Assembly: GCF_000411975.1 (NCBI RefSeq)
Contig: NZ_ASXG01000015.1
Location: forward strand, 128,612 to 192,611
Reading direction: 5' to 3'
DNA length: 64,000 nt
Source of the DNA: Amycolatopsis orientalis DSM 43388
GTDB taxonomy: Bacteria; Actinomycetota; Actinomycetes; Mycobacteriales; Pseudonocardiaceae
The position numbers and the translations under genes are program-made. Of the stretch, positions 1 through 8,736 are shown in pieces; within the stretch, counting starts at the first letter, position 1, and the number at the start of each line of letters is the position of its first letter. Under the pieces are notes generated by a model. That model was not told where the DNA came from and did no database searches. It worked only from the letters and a program-made list of their open reading frames with translations.

Positions 1-461
1 CCGGCGGCAGCCGCGTCGGCGGCGACGAGCGTGCTGTGCGGTACCGAGACCGACTGGCCGACACCTGGGTCCAGCGAGCCGGCCACCGACACCACCGCCT
101 CGGCGAGCGCACCGGGGTCAGCCGGGATCAGCCACACCTCGTCCCGGTCGACCACCGTGAGCACGGCTTGGCTGCCGCGGCTCACCGCGCGGCCGTGGAT
201 CTCGCGGTCGGCCCACACCCAGACGTCCACCGCTTCCCGCGGATTCGCCAGCAAATGCAGCTGATCGAGCACCGTCCCGGAAGGACGGCGGCCGCGCGCC
301 AGGCGGCGCTGCGCCAGCGAATCCCACACGGAGTCGATCAGCTCGGCCCGTTCGGTGTGCGTGCGTCCCGGCGACGGAACCGCGAGCGCGGGCGGACGTC
401 CGCCCAGTTCCAGCGATTCCCACAGCACGTCGAATTCGAGAGCGGTCAGTACCAGGTTCAC
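1..461 (-). CDS. EspG-family ESX secretion-associated protein (3' end cut by window)
   Basis: EspG proteins are cytosolic chaperones that bind PPE-type substrates before export by type VII secretion. The visible part is the N-terminal 153 residues. It starts with a GTG at 461 and opens with the family pattern ALEFDVLWESL, followed by GRTHTERAELIDSVWDSL and a hydrophobic run ending in LAEAVVSVAG. The GTG overlaps the stop codon of the upstream PPE-like gene (GTGA), so the two are translationally coupled, as expected for a chaperone and its substrate. The C terminus lies outside the window. The assignment rests on pattern memory plus context and is quite secure. Confidence 0.85.
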   Translation of the reverse strand, partial: MNLVLTALEFDVLWESLELGGRPPALAVPSPGRTHTERAELIDSVWDSLAQRRLARGRRPSGTVLDQLHLLANPREAVDVWVWADREIHGRAVSRGSQAVLTVVDRDEVWLIPADPGALAEAVVSVAGSLDPGVGQSVSVPHSTLVAADAAAA

Positions 462-2098
462 GGCCGGCGCACGTCTCCCGTGCCGTCGCCGAGGACGTCG
501 CGCGTCACCAGCCGGTCGTCGGCGAACAGGTCCTTGTCGTCGACGCCGAAGCGGCGCACGTGCTCGTCATCGCCTTCCTGCGGAGCGGCCTCGGAGAGGT
601 ACTTGGCGTCACCGCCGCCGGAATCCGGCGCGATCTGCTCCGCTTTCCGCAATGCGACGGCTTCTTCCTCGGGAAGTTCGTCCACCGGCAACGGCCGGAC
701 CAACCCCTTCGGCTGGCCGTCTTCCGCCCGGCCCTGCCGTTCCCGGTCGCCGGAAAGCGCGCCACCGGCGACCCCCGCTCCCAACGCGGCCGCGCCCGCG
801 CCGAGTTCGCCCGGCGACGCTCCCGCACCGCGCGGGACCGCAGCGTTTCCGGGGGTTTCGGTGACGGGGGCGGACGGTGCCTGCGGGACGCTGCCGACCA
901 GCCGACCTCGTTGCAGCGCTTGGTTTTCGTGCCCACCGCCGGGGTAGCTGCCGCCCGCGGCACCGCCGGGATTCCCCGCCGAACCGCCACCGACTGCGGA
1001 ACGACCGCTGGTGCCGCCGAAACTTTCGGAGCTGCCCACGGTTCCGCGGTTAGCCGACCCGCCCGGCCCGCTCTCGGAACCGCTGCTCGTCCCACGCGGA
1101 CCCGTCGGCAGGAACGTCCCGGACTCTCCGGGCCGCATTCCGCCGGGAACCCGCGAGCTACCCGAAGTGCTTGGCACACCAGGACTTTCCGGCCCGCCAG
1201 CGGAACCGACTGACCGAGGCGCGCCGGGCAATCCCGGCTCGCCGCCCCGAGCGGCGGTCCCCGGCGCCTGCTCCCAACCCGACGGCGGTGGTGAAGACGG
1301 CGGCACGTAACTGGCCGCGACCACCGGTGCGGCTGGCCGAGCCGTCGGGGCAGGCGAAGGCGTGCCGTACGCGGGCGTCGGCGGGTCCACCGGAGGAGCG
1401 GCCGAGGGCGGCGGGGGAACGTACTGCGACTTCACCGACGCCGCGGCGGGACGCACCTGCCCGTCCGGCGTCACCTCGACCGCCGCGGCCGCGCGGTCGA
1501 CTGGGCTCGGCCCGCTGCCCGGCTGGACCATGGTGAGCGACTGCGGCTGGCTCAGCGGTTCGGTGGACAGCAGGTTTTCCCCGCTCTGCTGGGCGTAAGC
1601 GTTCAACGCCTCGACCGCTTGGCCGCGAGCGTTGTCCGCGGCTTGCACCGCAGCCGCGTGATCGGTTTCGAATCCGAGGAAGCTCGCCACCGAATCGAGG
1701 AGCGTGAGGCTTTCCGCGCCTTTGCGCACCGCGGCCGGGTCGGGCAGCTTGTACTTGGTGCGGTTGAAGGCTTCCCCTTGCGCGAAAAGCATTTCCGCGG
1801 TGTGCGCGACCTTCTGCATCGCGTCCTGCGAGAAGCCCGCCTGGTCCGACAGCACCTGCCCGGCCTGCCCGCCCGCCTCGCTCTGCCATTCGACGCCCAG
1901 CTTCGCCAACTGATCGCGCAGGGTGTGGTCGGTGCTCGCGAGCGCGGTCGCGATTTCGCGGAGCGCCTCGACCGCGGTGCCGATGCTGGCGATTCCGTCG
2001 CCGGTGCCGAACTTTTCGATCTCGTCGGCGATGGCGGTGTCGGTCCACCCGTCGAAACGGTGGTCGCGGATCCTGCCCGCGAGTTCGGAGATCTCCAC
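458..2098 (-). CDS. PPE-like ESX substrate with long Pro/Gly/Ser-rich tail
   Basis: A 546-residue protein. Residues 1 to about 170 are predicted helical with a VEWQSEAGGQAG segment that resembles the W-x-G turn region of WXG100/PPE proteins. From about 195 to 470 the chain is low-complexity P/G/S-rich and probably disordered. The last 40 residues are acidic and ordered-looking (RRFGVDDKDLFADDR, then VTRDVLGD), a short conserved-looking tail. PPE proteins are exported by ESX systems as helical bundles with a partner and are recognised by EspG, whose gene overlaps this stop codon. No ESX core ATPase or membrane gene is in the window, so the machinery must be encoded elsewhere. Confidence 0.75.
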   Translation of the reverse strand: MEISELAGRIRDHRFDGWTDTAIADEIEKFGTGDGIASIGTAVEALREIATALASTDHTLRDQLAKLGVEWQSEAGGQAGQVLSDQAGFSQDAMQKVAHTAEMLFAQGEAFNRTKYKLPDPAAVRKGAESLTLLDSVASFLGFETDHAAAVQAADNARGQAVEALNAYAQQSGENLLSTEPLSQPQSLTMVQPGSGPSPVDRAAAAVEVTPDGQVRPAAASVKSQYVPPPPSAAPPVDPPTPAYGTPSPAPTARPAAPVVAASYVPPSSPPPSGWEQAPGTAARGGEPGLPGAPRSVGSAGGPESPGVPSTSGSSRVPGGMRPGESGTFLPTGPRGTSSGSESGPGGSANRGTVGSSESFGGTSGRSAVGGGSAGNPGGAAGGSYPGGGHENQALQRGRLVGSVPQAPSAPVTETPGNAAVPRGAGASPGELGAGAAALGAGVAGGALSGDRERQGRAEDGQPKGLVRPLPVDELPEEEAVALRKAEQIAPDSGGGDAKYLSEAAPQEGDDEHVRRFGVDDKDLFADDRLVTRDVLGDGTGDVRRP

Positions 2099-2108
2099 GC
2101 GCCCCTCC

Positions 2109-2711
2109 CTAGGTCCGGTTCTTCAGGCCCTGCACGGCCAGGCCGGCGGCCTGGGTCGCGATATCGCACAACTGCGGCTGGCTGAACGCGCCCGCGGTGA
2201 CCGCGAACTCTTGCGCCGCCATGGTCTGTCCCGCGGCGACGCCGACCAGCACCTCGCAGTCGGAGGGCGTGCCCGCCGCGCGGTAACTCGTGATCGCCGG
2301 ATAGCCCTCGACGCTGGTGGGCGCGGTGGTCATGCTGTTCTTGCGCCGCGAGCCGGTGAGCCACTCCTGCACGTCCGCGCTGACGATCCGCAGGTGCAGC
2401 GCGTGGAACGGTTCGGTCTGGTCCGAATCGAACACGCAGGTGGGCCCGTCCTTCGCCTCCGCGGCCTTGCGCGGCACGCTCGTGACCTTCAGCTGGTCGA
2501 GCTGCGCCTGCCCGAGCAGGTCGCACGGATCGGTTCCGGCGATCGGCAAATCCGACGGCCGCTGCGGCAACGCGGCCGCTTTCGTCTGCTGCGCCAGGGA
2601 ACTCATCGCGGGCTGTACGGGGTACGCCGTGCCCTGCTCGCCCGACGAGCAGGCGGCGACGCCGAGTACCGCGACGACGGCGAGAACGGGCTTAGTGGAT
2701 GCCGTGCGCAC
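2109..2711 (-). CDS. DUF3558-type lipoprotein
   Basis: A 200-residue predicted lipoprotein. The frame is open further upstream, but the GTG at 2711 is chosen because it gives a compact signal (RTASTKPVLAVVAVLGVAAC) with a lipobox ending in Cys21. The mature part has the DUF3558 pattern: a conserved Cys-Asp-Leu-Leu before LGQAQLDQL, a second Cys (TCVFD), and a third in the segment following SYRAAGTPSD. DUF3558 proteins are surface lipoproteins of unknown function common beside ESX accessory genes in Pseudonocardiaceae. The start overlaps the end of the upstream secreted-helical gene by 20 bp, consistent with one operon. Confidence 0.8.
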   Translation of the reverse strand: MRTASTKPVLAVVAVLGVAACSSGEQGTAYPVQPAMSSLAQQTKAAALPQRPSDLPIAGTDPCDLLGQAQLDQLKVTSVPRKAAEAKDGPTCVFDSDQTEPFHALHLRIVSADVQEWLTGSRRKNSMTTAPTSVEGYPAITSYRAAGTPSDCEVLVGVAAGQTMAAQEFAVTAGAFSQPQLCDIATQAAGLAVQGLKNRT

Positions 2712-3081
2712 CGCGGTCCCCGAACGCCGCAGCCTTGTCCGCGTCGCTGGCCTCGTACGTCTTCGCCGCTTCGCGCAGCTGTCCGACGAGCTTGTGCAGA
2801 TTCGCGACGTACGCACGCACCTGCGCGGCGTACGACTGATCACCTTCCGCGACAACGGTGTTCCACGCAGCCATCGCGTTCACGCTCACCGTGTCCGACG
2901 AAGGAGTATCGACACGCAGCTCGCCCAAGCGCGTGAGGAGTTTGTCTTCTAGTGCGCTGACCTGCTCGTCGACCACCCGCGCGACCTCGAGCAGCTTCGC
3001 CGGCTCGACGACGATGTCCGCCACACCCGGCGCGGCCGGTACCGACGAAGCCAGGTCGGTGAGCGGTGTGCTTCCCGGCAT
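2692..3081 (-). CDS. Small helical ESX-type secreted protein with YxxxD signal
   Basis: A 129-residue mostly helical protein with no N-terminal signal peptide. Near the C terminus it has Tyr109-Glu-Ala-Ser-Asp113, which fits the YxxxD/E general secretion signal of mycobacterial-type ESX substrates. Trp73 lies between the two predicted helices, where WXG100 and PE-like proteins have their turn. It is the first gene of the four-gene cassette leading to EspG, and is probably the heterodimer partner of the PPE-like protein encoded two genes downstream. It belongs to no family I can name precisely; the role is inferred from motif and context. Confidence 0.7.
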   Translation of the reverse strand: MPGSTPLTDLASSVPAAPGVADIVVEPAKLLEVARVVDEQVSALEDKLLTRLGELRVDTPSSDTVSVNAMAAWNTVVAEGDQSYAAQVRAYVANLHKLVGQLREAAKTYEASDADKAAAFGDRGAHGIH

Positions 3082-3180
3082 GCGCTAACCCCTCCCGTGA
3101 TACGGACGGTGACCGTACGGACCCGTTTCGAGGCTACCAACCGGCGCGTGAGCCCGAGGCGAACTTCGTGGAGAAGCTGC

Positions 3181-4440
3181 TCAGACGGGAGCGCTTACTT
3201 CCCCATTCGCCGCGCGCAGTGCGATATCGGTGCGATGGTGCGAGCCAGCGAGGTGTACGCGCTCGACAGTCTCGTACGCGTGCTTACGCGCCGCCTTAAG
3301 CGTCTTACCGGTGCCGACGACGGACAGCACGCGTCCGCCGGCCGAGATCACCGCACCGTCGTCGCGACGCCGCGTACCCGCGTGAAGCACGCCTTCGAGC
3401 TCGCCGCCGGTGATCACATCCCCAGTGCGCGGCTTGCCCGGGTACCCGTCCGCGGCGATCACGACGGTGACCGCGGCCCCGCCCGACCACTCCAGCGGAG
3501 GCAGTTCAGCCAGCTTCCCGGTGGCCGTCGCGTTCAGCACGGTCGCCAGCGAGGTACGCAACAGCGCGAGCACTACCTGCGTCTCGGGGTCGCCGAAGCG
3601 GCAGTTGAACTCGATCACCTGCGGGCCTTCCGAGGTGAGCGCGAGACCGGCGTAAAGCAGGCCGGAGAACGGGCTGCCCCGGTCGGCGAGTTCGTCCACC
3701 ACCGGCTGCACGATCCGCGCGACCACGTCGTCCACCAGGCCCTCGGGCGCCCACGGCAGCGGCGCGTACGCGCCCATGCCGCCGGTGTTCGGGCCAGTGT
3801 CGCCGTCGCCGACGCGCTTGAAGTCCTGCGCGGGCAGCATCGGCACCACGGTGCGGCCGTCGACGAAGCAGAACAGCGAGGCCTCCGGTCCGTCCAAAAA
3901 GGACTCCAGGAGAACCGGGTGCCCGCCGTCGAGCAGCATCAGCGCATGCTTTCGCGCGACCTCGACGTCCTGCGTCACGACCACGCCCTTGCCAGCGGCG
4001 AGACCGTCGTCCTTCACGACCCAGGTGGGTCCGAAGCGCTGAAGCGCGGCGTCGAGCCGCGCGGGAGTGTCGACGACTTCGCTGCGCGCCGTCGGCACCT
4101 TCGCGGCCGCCATGACGTCCTTCGCGAACGCCTTTGACCCCTCGATGCGCGCGGCCGCGGCAGACGGCCCGAAGCAGGCGATGCCGGCTTCGCGCACCGC
4201 GTCGGCGACGCCCGCGACGAGCGGCACCTCCGGCCCGATCACGACGAGGTCGGCCTTCCACTCCTTGGCCAGGGCCGCGACGGCGTCCGGCTCGGCGAGC
4301 TCGACCCCGAGCTGCTCCGCGACCGCAGCCGTGCCGGCGTTGCCGGGGGCGCAAGCGAGCGCCGTGACCGCGGGGTCGCCTGCCACCGCGAGGACGAGTG
4401 CATGCTCCCGGGCGCCGGAGCCGATTACCAGTACGCGCAC
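3181..4440 (-). CDS. purD: Phosphoribosylamine-glycine ligase (GARS)
   Basis: A 419-residue ATP-grasp enzyme making glycinamide ribonucleotide from 5-phosphoribosylamine, glycine and ATP, the second step of purine synthesis. The GTG at 4440 starts the family N terminus [18 protein letters not shown]; the frame is open upstream but without a matching sequence. Later motifs include [34 protein letters not shown] in the ATP-grasp domain, and [12 protein letters not shown] near the C-terminal side, which carries metal ligands. The length is typical. Another purine gene, purA, lies about 8 kb away. It is upstream of, and same-strand with, the ESX cassette but separated by 99 bp. Confidence 0.97.
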   Translation of the reverse strand: MRVLVIGSGAREHALVLAVAGDPAVTALACAPGNAGTAAVAEQLGVELAEPDAVAALAKEWKADLVVIGPEVPLVAGVADAVREAGIACFGPSAAAARIEGSKAFAKDVMAAAKVPTARSEVVDTPARLDAALQRFGPTWVVKDDGLAAGKGVVVTQDVEVARKHALMLLDGGHPVLLESFLDGPEASLFCFVDGRTVVPMLPAQDFKRVGDGDTGPNTGGMGAYAPLPWAPEGLVDDVVARIVQPVVDELADRGSPFSGLLYAGLALTSEGPQVIEFNCRFGDPETQVVLALLRTSLATVLNATATGKLAELPPLEWSGGAAVTVVIAADGYPGKPRTGDVITGGELEGVLHAGTRRRDDGAVISAGGRVLSVVGTGKTLKAARKHAYETVERVHLAGSHHRTDIALRAANGEVSAPV

Positions 4441-4681
4441 GCCGGACAGCGTAACGGTGCGTGTCGCGCCCCGGCAGCGCGCCGTCCGAGACCCCCGGCC
4501 CGGACCAGGTCCGCGACTGGTCCGGCACTGGTCGCGCGATGTCCGGATTGGGGTGCCATCCACCGTTTACCCGGTTGTCAACCGCCTGTCCGGCTGATGC
4601 CGCGCGCTCGACGCTTGCGGCGGTGAGGGTGACGCGGTAGTCGTGGCGAGCTGCGGATCGCCCGGTAGAGAAAGGTCCCCC

Positions 4682-5818
4682 ATGAAGCGCAAACGCCTCG
4701 GCGTGCTCGCCCTGTCCGGTCTGGCCCTGCTCGGCGTCGCGGGTCTCGCGATCGGCCCGGCCTCCGCGAGCGAGGAGACGGGCGCGGGTGCGGCCGCGCA
4801 CGGTCCCCGGCACGATGGCCCGGTGATCGTCGGACACCGGGGCGCGCCCGGCTACCGCCCGGAGCACACGCTCGCGTCGTACGAACTCGCCTACCGGATG
4901 GGTGTGGACTACGTCGACGTCGACCTCGTGCCGACCAAGGACGGCCAGCTCGTCGCCCGGCACGAGCCGGAGATCAGCGGCACGACCGACGTCGCGGCCC
5001 ATCCGGAGTTCGCCTCGCGCAAGACCACGAAGGTCATCGACGGAACCACGATGACCGGCTGGTTCACCGAGGACTTCACCCTCGCCGAGCTGAAGACGCT
5101 TTACGCCAAGGAACGGATCCCGCAGAACCGGCCGAACAACCAGCTCTACGACGGCCGCTACCGGATCGCCACCTACCAGGAGGTGCTCGACCTGACCCGG
5201 CGGCTCGGCCACGAACTGCACCGGACGCTGGGCACCTACCCGGAGGTCAAGCACTCGACGTACTTCAGCTCGATCGGGAACCCGACCGAACCGAAGCTGG
5301 TGTCGATCCTCAACCGGAACGGCCTGAACCGGCCGAACGCGCCGGTGATCATCCAGTCGTTCGAGGTGTCGAACCTGCAGGAGCTGCACAAGCAGGTGCG
5401 AGTGCCGCTGCTGCAGCTGACCGAGGCGAAGGGCGCTCCGGCGGACTTCGTCGCGAAGGGCGACAAGCGGACGTACGCCGACCTGGTCACGCCGGCTGGC
5501 CTGCGCGAGATCGCGAAGTACGCGAAGTACCTCGGCCCGGAGAAGGGCCAGATCATCCCGCGGGACGCGCAGGACAACCTCGGCAAGCCGACCACGCTGA
5601 TCGCCGACGCGCACCGCGCCGGCCTCGAGGTGCAGCCCTACACCTTCCGCAACGAAAACCCGTTCCTGCCGGCGAACCTGCGCTCCTCGGCCAGCCCGAG
5701 CGCGTTCGGCAACGTGTTCGCGGAGGAAGCGGCGTTCCTGAAGGCCGGGGTCGACGGATTCTTCGCCGACCAGCCGGACACCGCGCTGGAGTCGGTGCGG
5801 GACTTCACCGGTCGGTGA
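4682..5818 (+). CDS. Exported glycerophosphodiester phosphodiesterase
   Basis: A 378-residue secreted enzyme that cleaves glycerophosphodiesters to glycerol-3-phosphate and an alcohol. The ATG at 4682 follows a GAGAAAGG ribosome site and begins a classical signal peptide (MKRKRLG, then a hydrophobic run ending ASAS near residue 30). The GDPD fold signature is clear: VGHRGAPGYRPEHT (His52, Arg53, Glu61), the acidic DYVDVDLV strand, and KDGQLVARHE with His94. The C-terminal VDGFFADQPDTA segment is typical of long secreted bacterial forms. It is followed by a strong stem-loop shared with the convergent gene. Confidence 0.93.
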   Translation: MKRKRLGVLALSGLALLGVAGLAIGPASASEETGAGAAAHGPRHDGPVIVGHRGAPGYRPEHTLASYELAYRMGVDYVDVDLVPTKDGQLVARHEPEISGTTDVAAHPEFASRKTTKVIDGTTMTGWFTEDFTLAELKTLYAKERIPQNRPNNQLYDGRYRIATYQEVLDLTRRLGHELHRTLGTYPEVKHSTYFSSIGNPTEPKLVSILNRNGLNRPNAPVIIQSFEVSNLQELHKQVRVPLLQLTEAKGAPADFVAKGDKRTYADLVTPAGLREIAKYAKYLGPEKGQIIPRDAQDNLGKPTTLIADAHRAGLEVQPYTFRNENPFLPANLRSSASPSAFGNVFAEEAAFLKAGVDGFFADQPDTALESVRDFTGR

Positions 5819-5842
5819 TTTCCCTTAGCGGGCTTAGCTTTT

Positions 5843-5874
5843 CGGCCCGCCGGTGCTGCGGCATCGGCGGGCCG
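5843..5874. terminator. Bidirectional stem-loop terminator
   Basis: A perfect 10-bp stem (CGGCCCGCCG with CGGCGGGCCG) and a 12-nt loop lie between the convergent glycerophosphodiesterase and nitroreductase-fold genes. There is no U tract, as is usual in high-GC actinobacteria. Confidence 0.75.
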
Positions 5875-5881
5875 GTTCGCG

Positions 5882-6328
5882 TCAGCCTCGCGGAGTGAGC
5901 ACCACGATCGGGATCACGCGGTCGGTTTTCCGCGCGTACTCGTCGTACAGCGGGAACATGCTCGCCATCCGCGGCCAGAGCACCTCGCGCTCCGCCGGAG
6001 ACGCGACGCGAGCGCGAGCGGTCAACCGGCGTGCGCCGACCTGCACGCCGACAGTCGGTTCCGCCACGAGGTTCTTGAACCACTCCGGGTCCTCGTCGGC
6101 CCCTCCCTTGGAGGCGACGACCACGTACTCGTCGCCGGAGGTGCCGTAGATCAAGCAGGTGCGCCGCGGCACGCCGGTTTTGCGTCCGGTCGTGGCGAGC
6201 AGGAGCATGCGGAGCCCCTCGGATTCGTGGCCTTCCGCGCCGTTCGAGGCCAGGTAGGTCCGGGTTTGCTCGGCGACCCAGTCCCACTGGGAGTCAGTGG
6301 CGCGGTCGAGGTCTTCGGCGACAGCCAT
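5882..6328 (-). CDS. Deazaflavin (F420)-dependent nitroreductase-family protein
   Basis: A 148-residue small split-barrel protein of the DDN/DUF385 type, whose members use F420H2 to reduce quinones or nitro compounds. The ATG at 6328 is chosen from several upstream in-frame candidates because it begins MAVAEDLDRATDSQWDW, the usual start of the family. Diagnostic segments are LLLATTGRKTGVPRRT, YVVVASKGGADEDPEW and NLVAEPTVGVQVG. It is divergent from the permease gene across 292 bp carrying a strong inverted repeat. Its substrate cannot be told from sequence. Confidence 0.85.
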   Translation of the reverse strand: MAVAEDLDRATDSQWDWVAEQTRTYLASNGAEGHESEGLRMLLLATTGRKTGVPRRTCLIYGTSGDEYVVVASKGGADEDPEWFKNLVAEPTVGVQVGARRLTARARVASPAEREVLWPRMASMFPLYDEYARKTDRVIPIVVLTPRG

Positions 6329-6427
6329 GGCGGTGTTCCTTTCCGGTGACTCTGTTGCCGCGGGGACGGAGCCGCCGCGCCGTTCTCGACATCGGGGCGG
6401 CATCGAATGGCATCTAATACTGACCCG

Positions 6428-6461
6428 GTTCGAGTGATGCGCACTCGAACATTCGTTCGAG
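6428..6461. promoter_or_regulatory. Inverted repeat, candidate operator
   Basis: GTTCGAGT and ACTCGAAC form a perfect 8-bp inverted repeat around a 7-nt spacer (6428-6450). A further GTTCGAG half-site follows at 6455-6461. It lies in the divergent region between the nitroreductase-fold gene and the permease gene. The binding protein is unknown. Confidence 0.5.
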
Positions 6462-6542
6462 ATACTGGTCCTATGTTGATCACTCGGATCCGGGCCGCCC
6501 TGCGCCGTTCGGAGGAGCTTCCGCCCAGCCACCAGCGAAACC

Positions 6543-6572
6543 TTGACACCCGCGAACGCGGAGGGCTAACTT
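6543..6572 (+). promoter_or_regulatory. Sigma-70 type promoter for the permease gene
   Basis: A consensus -35 TTGACA at 6543-6548 is followed after 18 bp by TAACTT at 6567-6572. The permease start is about 49 bp further on. This is one of the few consensus housekeeping promoters visible in the window. Confidence 0.6.
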
Positions 6573-6620
6573 CTGCGCACTCTCAATGGTCTGTCCGCAT
6601 ACCTTTCAGGTGGGTGCCCG

Positions 6621-8156
6621 ATGGATGTCTCCGACCAGCAGACCGGCCAACCCGACGAAGACAGCGCTCGCCTGCACGCGCTCGGCTACGCGCAGGAACT
6701 CAAACGCACGATGTCGGCGTTCTCCAACTTCGCCGTGTCGTTCACGATCATCTCGATCCTGTCCGGCTGCCTCACGCTGTACGGGTTCGGCATGAAAACC
6801 GGCGGCCCGGCGGCGATGATCTGGGGCTGGCCGCTGGTCGGGCTGTTCGTGGTGCTGGTCGGGCTGGGCATGGCGGAGGTGTGCTCGAGCTACCCGACCG
6901 CGGGCGGGCTGTACTACTGGGCGGCGAAACTGGCGACCCGCAACGGCCCGGCCTGGTCGTGGTTCACCGGCTGGTTCAACCTGATCGGGCAGATCGCGGT
7001 CACCGCTGGCATCGACTTCGGCGCCGCGCTCTTCCTCAACGCGTTCCTCGACTTGCAGTGGGGCTTCAGCGCGACGCCGGGGCACACGATCCTGTTGCTG
7101 GCCATCATTCTCGTCGTGCACGGGGTGCTGAACACCTTCGGCGTGCGAGTGGTGGCGGTGCTGAACAGCGTCAGCGTGTGGTGGCATCTGCTGGGCGTGC
7201 TGGTGATCGTCGGCGTGCTCGTGTTCGTACCGGCGAAGCATCAGGAAGCGTCGTTCGTGTTCGGCAGCTTCGTGAACCAGACCGGCTGGGGTTCCGCGCC
7301 GTATGTGTTCTTGCTCGGTTTGCTGCTGGCGCAATACACCCTCACCGGCTACGACGCGTCGGCGCACATGACGGAGGAAACCAAGAACGCCGCGAAAGCC
7401 GGGCCGCGCGGAATCATCAACTCGATCCTCGTGTCGCTCGTCGCGGGCTGGATCCTGTTGATCGGCCTGACTTTCGCGATCCAGGACTACGACGGAGCCG
7501 TCAACTCGGCCACCGGGGTGCCGCCGGCGCAGATCTTCATCGACGCGACCGGTGCGGTGACCGGAAAATTCCTGCTCCTGATTTGCATCGGCGCACAGCT
7601 GTTCTGCGGCATGGCCTCGGTGACCGCGAACTCCCGCATGATCTACGCCTTCGCCCGCGACGGCGCGATCCCGGGGTCGAAGATCTGGCACAGCATCAAC
7701 AAGCGAACCCAAACCCCGACCAACGCAGTGTGGCTGGCGGCAGGCGGCGCTTTGGTACTCGCGCTGCCGTACCTGTGGAGCGCGACGGCTTACGCCGCAG
7801 TCACTTCGATCGCGACAGTGGGTCTGTACGTCGCGTACGTGATCCCGGTGTTCCTCCGCGTCCGCCGGGGCGACAGCTTCGAGAAAGGCCCGTGGAATCT
7901 GGGCCGTTGGGGCAAGCCGATCGGCATCGTCGCGACGGCGTGGGTCGTGGTGATCTTCGTGCTCTTCATGTTGCCGCAGGCAAGTCCGATCACCGTCGAC
8001 ACGTTCAACTACACGCCGGTCGCATTCCTGGTAGTCCTGGGCGGGGCGGCCCTGTGGTGGGTCTTGTCGGCGCGGAAGTGGTTCACCGGGCCCAAGGTGC
8101 AGGGTTCGGCGGAGGAATTGGCCGCGGTGGAGAAGGAACTGAAGGAACTCGGGTAA
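6621..8156 (+). CDS. APC-superfamily amino acid permease
   Basis: A 511-residue polytopic transporter with about 12 predicted membrane segments, which imports amino acids or amines by proton symport. Sequence signs are the N-terminal ALGYAQELKRTMSAFSNFAVSF stretch (first helix with the SFTIISIL break), GGPAAMIWGWPLVG and SYPTAGGLYYWAAKLA, all typical of the GABA permease/AAT subgroup. TGYDASAHMTEETKNA is the conserved loop of this subgroup. The ATG at 6621 has an AGGTGGG ribosome site. The substrate is not predictable; the GABA/amine-like subgroup is a guess from motif style. Confidence 0.9.
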   Translation: MDVSDQQTGQPDEDSARLHALGYAQELKRTMSAFSNFAVSFTIISILSGCLTLYGFGMKTGGPAAMIWGWPLVGLFVVLVGLGMAEVCSSYPTAGGLYYWAAKLATRNGPAWSWFTGWFNLIGQIAVTAGIDFGAALFLNAFLDLQWGFSATPGHTILLLAIILVVHGVLNTFGVRVVAVLNSVSVWWHLLGVLVIVGVLVFVPAKHQEASFVFGSFVNQTGWGSAPYVFLLGLLLAQYTLTGYDASAHMTEETKNAAKAGPRGIINSILVSLVAGWILLIGLTFAIQDYDGAVNSATGVPPAQIFIDATGAVTGKFLLLICIGAQLFCGMASVTANSRMIYAFARDGAIPGSKIWHSINKRTQTPTNAVWLAAGGALVLALPYLWSATAYAAVTSIATVGLYVAYVIPVFLRVRRGDSFEKGPWNLGRWGKPIGIVATAWVVVIFVLFMLPQASPITVDTFNYTPVAFLVVLGGAALWWVLSARKWFTGPKVQGSAEELAAVEKELKELG

Positions 8157-8736
8157 TTCGGCGGGTGGTCGAGGTTACCGACCGTTCTCCGCCCGGTGCC
8201 GCTGCGCCGGCTGGCAGCTGAACGGCGTCGGTGAGGAGCGACCGGCTGTTCGCCAACCGCCGTGTCGGCAACCACCGTGATCGGGCCACGGGGCGGTCTG
8301 CGGCAGGAGTTTGACCGGTCGCCGCGCCTGTCTGGCTCGGGTGTCCACGGTGCCGTTGCGGGTGCCGTTCGACCCGTGACGCGGCACCGGAGGGGGCGTC
8401 GCCCGTCGCTGCCGACTGCCGTGCACCGCCTCTCCGGCGACTCGCCATCGCGTCAAAACCTGGCGCGGGTCGTCGACCCTGCCCGAGGCGCCTCCCCGGA
8501 CGCCCCGGTGGGCGTGCGGCGGCGTTCCCGGCAACCGCCGTCGGTCCGCCTGTTCGGCGCCCGCCGTCTCCGATCCCAACCGCCGCCATTCGGAGAGGCC
8601 GTGCCCGACCTGCTCGCCAACGCCGCCCGAAGCCCGCCGACGAGTCGCCCGCAGCCCACAGTCCCCGCCCGAAGGAGGTCCGACACGAACCCACACCATC
8701 CGTGCCTCATCCGGTCCATGAGTGAAGATGCGAAGC
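8157..8736. other. 580-bp intergenic region, no supported gene
   Basis: The stretch has open frames on both strands but they are Arg/Pro/Gly-rich, have no recognisable motif and no good start. The DNA shows loosely repeated words such as CAACCGCCG and GGCAACC, suggesting decayed low-complexity sequence. The promoter of the downstream antiporter must lie at its right end. Confidence 0.5.

Noticed and set aside
36..947. Plus-strand open frame over the EspG and PPE-like genes
   Set aside because: It is the antisense shadow of two well-supported minus-strand genes.
8453..8719. 88-codon minus-strand frame in the 8157-8736 gap
   Set aside because: Arg/Gly-rich, no motif, no ribosome site, and overlapping frames are open on both strands.
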